Positions 59,443-64,000 of a DNA stretch of 64,000 nt are shown one piece after another. The stretch covers positions 23,755-87,754 of the forward strand of contig JAKBBA010000009.1 of NCBI GenBank assembly GCA_021808665.1, in the 5' to 3' direction. Made by a program: the position numbers and the translations under genes. The stretch's first letter is position 1. Each line of letters begins with the position of its first letter. The stretch is from Actinomycetes bacterium. GTDB taxonomy: Bacteria; Actinomycetota; Acidimicrobiia; Acidimicrobiales; Palsa-688. The notes below the pieces were generated by a model that made no database searches, was not told where the DNA came from, and saw only the letters and a list, made by a program, of their open reading frames with translations.

Positions 59443-60609
59443 ATGTCAGAAGCCGTGATCGTTGCGACCGCACGAAGCCCTATCGGCCGTGCCTTTAAGG
59501 GTTCGCTCGTCGACTACCGACCGGACGACATGTGCGCTTTCATCGTCAAGTCTCTCCTGGACAAGGTGCCCCAGCTTGACCCGGCTGACGTCGTGGACGT
59601 CATGATCGGCTCGGCGAATCACGCTGGCGAGCAGGGAATGAACGAGGCTCGTAACATCGCCTTGCTGGCCGGTCTTCCCGACAGTGTCCCGGGCACCAGC
59701 GTCAACCGGTTCTGCGCCTCGTCTCTGCAGACCATCAGGATGGCCTTCCATGCGATCAAGGCGGGCGAGGGGGAGGTGTTCGTGGCCGGCGGCGTCGAAA
59801 GCGTCTCGCGCACGGCCGGGAAGGGTTTCTCCAAAGAGGATGCAAACGTGCGCTTCACCGACGAGGCCCGGGCGGATTTCGTCAATCATGTGTACATTCC
59901 GATGGGTATGACAGCGGAGAACGTCGCCGAGAAGTTCGACGTGAGCCGCCAGAGCATGGACGAGTTCGCCAAGCTCAGCCAGGACCGGGCGGTGGAGGCG
60001 CAGAACAACGGTGCGTTCGCCCGTGAGATCATCCCGCTCACCCTGCCAGACGGGACCGTGGTCTCCAAGGATGACGGTCCCCGGCCGAACACCACGCTGG
60101 AGCGTCTCGCTGACCTGCCTCCGGCTTTCAAGCCTGACGGCAAGGTCACGGCCGGCAACGCGTGCCCTCTCAACGACGGTGCCGCTGCGGTGCTGGTGAT
60201 GTCTGCGGACAAGGCCCGAGCGCTAGGCGTGACGCCGCTGGCGAGGATCGTTGCTAGTTCGGTATCGGGCCTCGCTCCTGAGATCATGGGTGTCGGCCCC
60301 ATCGAGGCCGTAGGTAAGGTGCTATCTCAGACGGGCATGTCGATACGCGACATCGATGTGGTGGAGCTAAATGAGGCTTTCGCAGCGCAAGTTCTGCCTG
60401 TTTGCAACGAGCTCGGTATCTCCGTCGAGGATCAACTGAACCCTCACGGCGGGGCCATAGCGCTCGGGCATCCTTTCGGGATGACAGGGGCTCGCATCAT
60501 GACCACGCTCATCAACGACCTGCAGATGCTCGACAAGACTTTCGGTATCGAGACGATGTGCGTTGGCGGCGGCCAGGGTATGGCGATGATCATCGAAAGG
60601 CTGTCCTAG
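59443..60609 (+). CDS. Thiolase (acetyl-CoA C-acetyltransferase)
   Basis: This 388-residue thiolase has the active-site nucleophile in SVNRFCASSLQTIRMAFHAI (Cys91). VELNEAFAAQVLPVCNELGI lies near residue 309, the HGGAIALGHPFGMTGARI motif carries the catalytic His, and MCVGGGQGMAMI carries the second Cys. It condenses or splits acyl-CoA in fatty-acid or acetoacetyl-CoA metabolism; chain-length preference is not decided. AAGGAG stands 11 nt before the ATG. Transcribed divergently from treY, with 174 bp between. Confidence 0.94.
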   Translation: MSEAVIVATARSPIGRAFKGSLVDYRPDDMCAFIVKSLLDKVPQLDPADVVDVMIGSANHAGEQGMNEARNIALLAGLPDSVPGTSVNRFCASSLQTIRMAFHAIKAGEGEVFVAGGVESVSRTAGKGFSKEDANVRFTDEARADFVNHVYIPMGMTAENVAEKFDVSRQSMDEFAKLSQDRAVEAQNNGAFAREIIPLTLPDGTVVSKDDGPRPNTTLERLADLPPAFKPDGKVTAGNACPLNDGAAAVLVMSADKARALGVTPLARIVASSVSGLAPEIMGVGPIEAVGKVLSQTGMSIRDIDVVELNEAFAAQVLPVCNELGISVEDQLNPHGGAIALGHPFGMTGARIMTTLINDLQMLDKTFGIETMCVGGGQGMAMIIERLS

Positions 60610-60627
60610 CCTCACCGCCAGTCGAAG

Positions 60628-60837
60628 ATGACTAAGCAGGCTAAGGGCGAAGAAGCCAGGGTCGCCGGCGCAACGGATGGTGAGGACGCTGGCGGCCGTT
60701 GCCCCGCTTGCGGTTCGAAGATAGAAGCTTCAGCGGTGCGCTGCCAAGGAGCCTGGCAGCGCACCGGCTGCCTGAATTGCGGTCTTCAACTCCTACGAAC
60801 GCCGCTCGGAGAGGACTGGAACGAGATCCGCGGCTGA
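60628..60837 (+). CDS. Small zinc-ribbon protein
   Basis: This 69-residue protein has CPACGSKIEASAVRC and then GCLNCGLQLL, four cysteines arranged as two knuckles, and an acidic N-terminus. It starts 18 bp after the thiolase stop. No named family is recognised. It may bind metal and a protein partner. Confidence 0.6.
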   Translation: MTKQAKGEEARVAGATDGEDAGGRCPACGSKIEASAVRCQGAWQRTGCLNCGLQLLRTPLGEDWNEIRG

Positions 60838-60870
60838 AGTTGCCCGTGACGGTCGAGCACCCCTGATAGG

Positions 60871-61308
60871 TCAGACGTCCACGGTCACTCCGACGGCTAT
60901 CCCGTCGCGTACGCTGGCCGTGACGACGCAGAAGTCCTCGAACAACTCCAGGCAGCGCGCAACTCGACCTTCGGCGCCTGGTGCCAGGACCGGGTGAAGT
61001 TTCACTTCGATTTTCCCGATTCGCAGGCGTCCTTCAGCATTGCGGTCGGAGACCACTTCTACGTCGGTGCAAAGATCAGAGACCTCGACGTGGGCCTTTC
61101 GAAAGCAGAACAGGAGGCTAGCGCTCAGGCAATTGCCGACTGCGGCGGCTAGAACAGCGGAAGCGTTCGGCGCCGAACCGGCTCCCAGGGGCGCGGGTTC
61201 GTCCATGCTTAGCTTGTCGAATTCCGCTCCCAGGTCCACCAGGAACCTGTAACCGTCTTGGAGTTGGAGGCTTACGTGGACGTTGTCTTCGCTCATCGAC
61301 ATCCACAT
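60871..61308 (-). CDS. OsmC family protein
   Basis: This protein of about 145 residues belongs to the OsmC/Ohr fold that reduces peroxides with a cysteine pair. The first Cys is in VLAAAVGNCLSASLLFCFRK near residue 58 and the second in LELFEDFCVVTASVRDG near 128. The first Cys sits in the conserved long helix. The catalytic Arg/Glu set is not obvious, so it may be a divergent OsmC. ATG 61308 or 61296 could start it. Confidence 0.82.
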   Translation of the reverse strand: MWMSMSEDNVHVSLQLQDGYRFLVDLGAEFDKLSMDEPAPLGAGSAPNASAVLAAAVGNCLSASLLFCFRKAHVEVSDLCTDVEVVSDRNAEGRLRIGKIEVKLHPVLAPGAEGRVARCLELFEDFCVVTASVRDGIAVGVTVDV

Positions 61309-61359
61309 TAAACAACCAAGCCCGGTCAGCGGCCGCTCATGTGTCGAGAAGTGGGGCTT

Positions 61360-62079
61360 TTACGAGCGGTGGAGGTTGCGCTGCAGGAACGCCAACGTGA
61401 TAGGCCAGGAGACAGCGGCGGCACTCGCATCGTGGAACATCGGAGCCTGGTAGTTCTCGAAGGCGTGTCCGGCCTCGGGCTGGACTACGACCTCTACTTC
61501 GGGTCGCGCAGCGAAAGCCTCCCGGACGGCTTCGATCTCGGCCGAGTCGATGTATGGGTCGGCGCCTCCGTAGTGGAAGAGTGTCGGGCACCTGAGGTGC
61601 TCCGTCTGGTCGAGCTCCGCTCCGATCCCCGAGCCGTAATAGGACACGCAGCAGTCAGGGTCCGAGGCGACAGCCAGCTCGTATGCAAGTCGCCCACCCA
61701 GGCAATATCCCATCACCCCGACGGGGCCGGTCACCTCGGGCCGGGCCCGAAGAGCGTCGAGCGACGCCACCAGGTCGGACCTGGTCAACTCGGCTGGTTG
61801 AGCCGCAAAGCGCTGCATGTAGCTGAATGCTGCCCCCATGCTCTCCTCGGTGTGAGGGAGGGCGACGCGGGATTCGACACGCCAGAACATGTCCGGGCAC
61901 AGGACGACGTACCCTTCTCCTGCTAGCTCTGCAGCGCGCGAGGTTAGGAAGTCCCCGACTCCGAAGATCTCCTGAAGAAGTATCAACCCGGGTCCGCTGC
62001 CCGACGCAGGTAACTGCAAAAAGCCGTCGTACGAGCCGCCGTCTACGGGGATCGGAACCCAGCGCGCTGATGTGTCCAC
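61360..62079 (-). CDS. Dienelactone hydrolase family protein
   Basis: This 239-residue alpha/beta hydrolase has the DLH-type nucleophile elbow GVMGYCLGGRLAYELA, with Cys in place of Ser near residue 124. The acid residue is in HYGGADPYIDSAE and the catalytic His in EAGHAFENYQAP near 206. DLH enzymes hydrolyse dienelactones in aromatic ring degradation, but many relatives act on other esters. GTG 62079 gives the full N-terminal strand (ARWVPIPVDGGSYDGFLQLP). Confidence 0.88.
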   Translation of the reverse strand: MDTSARWVPIPVDGGSYDGFLQLPASGSGPGLILLQEIFGVGDFLTSRAAELAGEGYVVLCPDMFWRVESRVALPHTEESMGAAFSYMQRFAAQPAELTRSDLVASLDALRARPEVTGPVGVMGYCLGGRLAYELAVASDPDCCVSYYGSGIGAELDQTEHLRCPTLFHYGGADPYIDSAEIEAVREAFAARPEVEVVVQPEAGHAFENYQAPMFHDASAAAVSWPITLAFLQRNLHRS

Positions 62080-62210
62080 GAGCTGACACGTTAGCGCTGC
62101 CGGCGGAGGATCTCCTAGCCGCGCAGGTTTGTATCCCTTTTCGGCGCTTATACGTCTATGTGACAGCCGATCGAAAATGTGATCGACCTGAAAGGACGCA
62201 AGGAGTGGAA

Positions 62211-62462
62211 ATGAAAAAGACGGTAGGTATCACGGACCGAGTCGCACGGGTCGTCGTTGCCGCGGCCGGAGTCGCCGGTGCCGGTGTCGTCGGTTTCTCG
62301 ACGGGCTGGGGTGTCGTGCTGGTCGTAGTTGCTGCAGTGATGCTCGTAACAGGCTTGAGCGGCTACTGCCCGCTATATAGTCTTTTCGGGATCAGCACCA
62401 GAGGCTCCACTGGGGCCGGGAGTTCTGCGGCACTGCACCATATGCACCGACCGGCCGCGTGA
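62211..62462 (+). CDS. DUF2892 (YgaP-type) small membrane protein
   Basis: This 83-residue protein has two hydrophobic helices (RVVVAAAGVAGAGVVGF and GVVLVVVAAVMLVTGLSG) and the family ending GYCPLYSLFGIST, typical of the DUF2892 inner membrane module. AAGGAG 6 nt upstream fixes ATG 62211. Function unknown; the CPLY motif is often next to rhodanese domains in other proteins. Confidence 0.85.
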   Translation: MKKTVGITDRVARVVVAAAGVAGAGVVGFSTGWGVVLVVVAAVMLVTGLSGYCPLYSLFGISTRGSTGAGSSAALHHMHRPAA

Positions 62463-62520
62463 AACGGTAACGGCTCAGGCGTGGCCACCTGTTCGGTGTT
62501 AGCGATGCCAGACTGAGCAC

Positions 62521-63363
62521 ATGCCAGCAGCGCGCTCAGAGGGCGACACCGCCGGAGCCCGTCGGGACGGCACCGCGGAAGGGTTCGAATCGGTGCTGAC
62601 GGACGAGTTGCCCGCTCTGTACCGCTACGCAGTCACCGTGACCGCGGATGCGGCCGAAGCTGCGGACCTCGTCGGGGAGACGGTCCTACGTGCGATCGAA
62701 AACCGGGAGAGCTTTCGGGGCGAATCTTCCATGCGTACTTGGTTGCACCGCATCTTGTATCACATAGCGGTGGATCGGGCCCGTCATCACTCTCATGAGC
62801 TGGCCGTGGAAGACGTCGAGGATTGGTGGCGCGAAGACTCATACAGCGTCGACGCTTCCGTAGTGGTCGAGCGAGCCGAGGCGGCCGAGACTCTGCGGGA
62901 GGCTCTTGCCCACCTCCCTCACATTTATCGCAGCACGGTAGTACTTCACGACGCCGAAGGTTGGCCGCTCAAGGACATAGCCGATACGTTTGCACTGTCG
63001 TTGCCGGCCGCGAAGGCCAGGCTAAGGCGTGGGAGGATGATGCTTGTGAGCGCTCTTGCCGGGGCTGGCGACCGCCGCGAGGCCAACCGCGGGGTGCCGC
63101 TCACCTGCTGGGATGCGCGTGCGAAGATATCCGACTATCTCGACGACGACCTTGCCGTAGACGAACGGGCGCTCGTCGAGGCCCATCTCAGCCGGTGCGC
63201 CACGTGCCCCCCTCTCTATCAGGCGCTCGTGGGAGCAACCTCGTCGCTCGGGTCGCTGCACGACCCCGACAGCGTCATCCCCGAGGTTATGGTCGAGCGG
63301 ATCCGCGCCAAGTTGTCGAGCGCCGAACCACAGCCGAATCCCCCAATTCCCCGTCAGCCCTAG
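62521..63363 (+). CDS. ECF sigma factor fused to a zinc anti-sigma-like domain
   Basis: This 280-residue protein has sigma region 2 at residues 25-95 (LPALYRYAVTVTADAAEAAD and FRGESSMRTWLHRILYHIAV, then DRARHH) and sigma region 4 at about 115-170 (LREALAHLPHIYRSTVVLHD and PLKDIADTFALSLPAAKARL). After a linker, residues 196-232 form a zf-HC2 domain: CWDARAKISDYLDDDL, then VEAHLSRCATCPP with H-x3-C-x2-C. Thus the sigma factor carries its own anti-sigma-like zinc module. It stands 104 bp before a kdp operon, which it might transcribe. The start is ATG 62521. Confidence 0.88.
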   Translation: MPAARSEGDTAGARRDGTAEGFESVLTDELPALYRYAVTVTADAAEAADLVGETVLRAIENRESFRGESSMRTWLHRILYHIAVDRARHHSHELAVEDVEDWWREDSYSVDASVVVERAEAAETLREALAHLPHIYRSTVVLHDAEGWPLKDIADTFALSLPAAKARLRRGRMMLVSALAGAGDRREANRGVPLTCWDARAKISDYLDDDLAVDERALVEAHLSRCATCPPLYQALVGATSSLGSLHDPDSVIPEVMVERIRAKLSSAEPQPNPPIPRQP

Positions 63364-63466
63364 TCATACGGGGAGGCGGCGGCTCAGGCAGCGTTCACTT
63401 TTGTTTCACCGTTCAGCTGTCTGATTCCACCTCGCTGTAACCGCTAGACAGACCAGGATGACAGGT

Positions 63467-63550
63467 ATGGCTGATCTGTTGGTCGTGGCTGGATTTGTGG
63501 TTTTCGTAGCGGTGATGCTCGGCCTCATATGGGGCTTGGAGCGGATATGA
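63467..63550 (+). CDS. 27-residue hydrophobic peptide before kdpF
   Basis: The frame encodes MADLLVVAGFVVFVAVMLGL, then IWGLERI: one membrane helix ending in a charged motif. It starts after AGGATG and overlaps kdpF by ATGA. Small helices of this type precede kdpF in many actinobacterial kdp operons; they may be a second KdpF-like stabiliser. ATG 63458, in frame, is an alternative start. Confidence 0.7.
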   Translation: MADLLVVAGFVVFVAVMLGLIWGLERI

Positions 63551-63636
63551 CCGTCTCGGGTGGGCTCCTCCTAGTCGTCTCGGGCCTCGTGTTCGTGTAC
63601 CTTGCTTACGCACTTCTCAAAGCCGAGCGGTTCTAA
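63547..63636 (+). CDS. kdpF: KdpF, small subunit of the K+-transporting ATPase
   Basis: This 29-residue single-helix peptide reads MTVSGGLLLVVSGLVFVYLA, then YALLKAERF, the classic KdpF pattern with the YAL(L)xPERF-type end. It stabilises the KdpABC complex. Start and stop overlap both neighbours (ATGA before, TAATG after). Confidence 0.92.
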   Translation: MTVSGGLLLVVSGLVFVYLAYALLKAERF

Positions 63637-64000
63637 TGGCCTTCTTTTGGACCGTCGCAGCTCTCGTCGTCGCCCTGGCCGTGGTGTGGCGGCTCCTTGG
63701 CGCCTACATGGTGTCGGTGTACGAGGGTCGCTGCGGCTGGCTGGGCTTCGTCGAGCGTCCGATCTACAAGCTGATGGGTGTCAATCCTGAGGTCGAGCAG
63801 TCCTGGCAGCGATACAGCGTCTCGCTCATCGCGTTCAGCGGGGTGGTCCTCCTCGCCGGCTATCTGCTCATGCGCCTTCAAGGGAGCCTCCCCCTGAACC
63901 CCCAACACCTTGGCGCTGTCAGCCCAGCCATGTCCTTCAACACCATCGTGTCATTCGTCACTAACACGAACTGGCAGGCGTACTCCGGGGAGACGACCAT
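63636..64000 (+). CDS. kdpA: KdpA, K+-binding subunit of the K+-transporting ATPase (partial)
   Basis: The first 121 codons of KdpA are present and the gene runs off the right edge. Visible family segments are MAFFWTVAALVVALAVVWRL, then LLGAYMVSVYEG, SWQRYSVSLIAFSGVVLLAG and SFNTIVSFVTNTNWQAYSGE, which contains the first selectivity-filter region. It forms the K+ channel-like part of the P-type ATPase used under potassium limitation. The TAATG overlap couples it to kdpF. Confidence 0.96.
   Translation, partial: MAFFWTVAALVVALAVVWRLLGAYMVSVYEGRCGWLGFVERPIYKLMGVNPEVEQSWQRYSVSLIAFSGVVLLAGYLLMRLQGSLPLNPQHLGAVSPAMSFNTIVSFVTNTNWQAYSGETT

Overview
The window is high-GC, densely coded actinobacterial DNA. 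The markers are an F420-synthesis radical SAM gene (FbiC/CofG), a mycothiol-dependent-isomerase-type protein, a mycoredoxin-like glutaredoxin, non-mevalonate dxs, a TreY/TreZ trehalose operon, and a galU-moeA-membrane protein neighbourhood typical of Actinobacteria. A CIRCE operator precedes a Ruc-type (Rv0991c-like) zinc-ribbon chaperone gene. The organism is probably outside Mycobacteriales and Streptomycetales, perhaps Acidimicrobiia, but nothing seen here fixes the class.

Region 1 (1-28.6 kb) looks like core genome. It holds a partial fbiC, a GH15 trehalase/glucoamylase, surE, an orphan zinc anti-sigma factor and a flavin monooxygenase. A minus-strand envelope cluster follows: two paralogous polytopic proteins, a GT39-type glycosyltransferase, a PQQ-propeller lipoprotein and an acyl-CoA synthetase. 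Then come SRAP, a DinB/MDMPI protein, dxs, tldD-tldE, a 3'-truncated msrA, rpsR with an acidic tail, a cold shock gene, mtnP (apparently a CTG start) and the ruc-like gene. The run ends with galU-moeA-moaA-moaC, a SepX/GlpR-like membrane protein, a bacterial translin and tRNA-Ala(CGC).

Region 2 (28.65 kb to about 35.6 kb) is a decayed integration hot spot at that tRNA. A 186-bp direct repeat that includes the tRNA 3' half lies at 28652 and 32673. It bounds an interrupted phage Gp37/Gp68-like gene, a 1.3-kb IS with recognisable ends, a zinc ribbon, a McrB-like fragment and a MazEF-type module. Beyond it are a truncated FMN reductase, a complete but frameshifted IS and two serially truncated ends of the same IS, and CopG and IS30-like remnants.

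Region 3 (35.6-47.9 kb) is accessory DNA. It carries TRIC and M20 amidohydrolase genes, a FUSC transporter, a MarR/pirin-remnant/YceI/VOC group and a TetR-SRPBCC pair. It also has a TetR plus orphan sugar-binding lipoprotein with an operator inside the promoter spacer, and a PhyH dioxygenase coupled to a 22-codon upstream ORF.

Region 4 (47.9-64 kb) looks like core genome again. It contains a glutaredoxin, PH and DUF3293 proteins, an overlapping phosphate transporter/DUF47/K+ channel operon, treY-treZ-glgX, a thiolase, OsmC, a dienelactone hydrolase and a DUF2892 protein. An ECF sigma factor fused to a zinc anti-sigma domain stands just before kdpF-kdpA, which runs off the right edge. Trehalose synthesis, K+ channel and Kdp genes together suggest osmotic adaptation.
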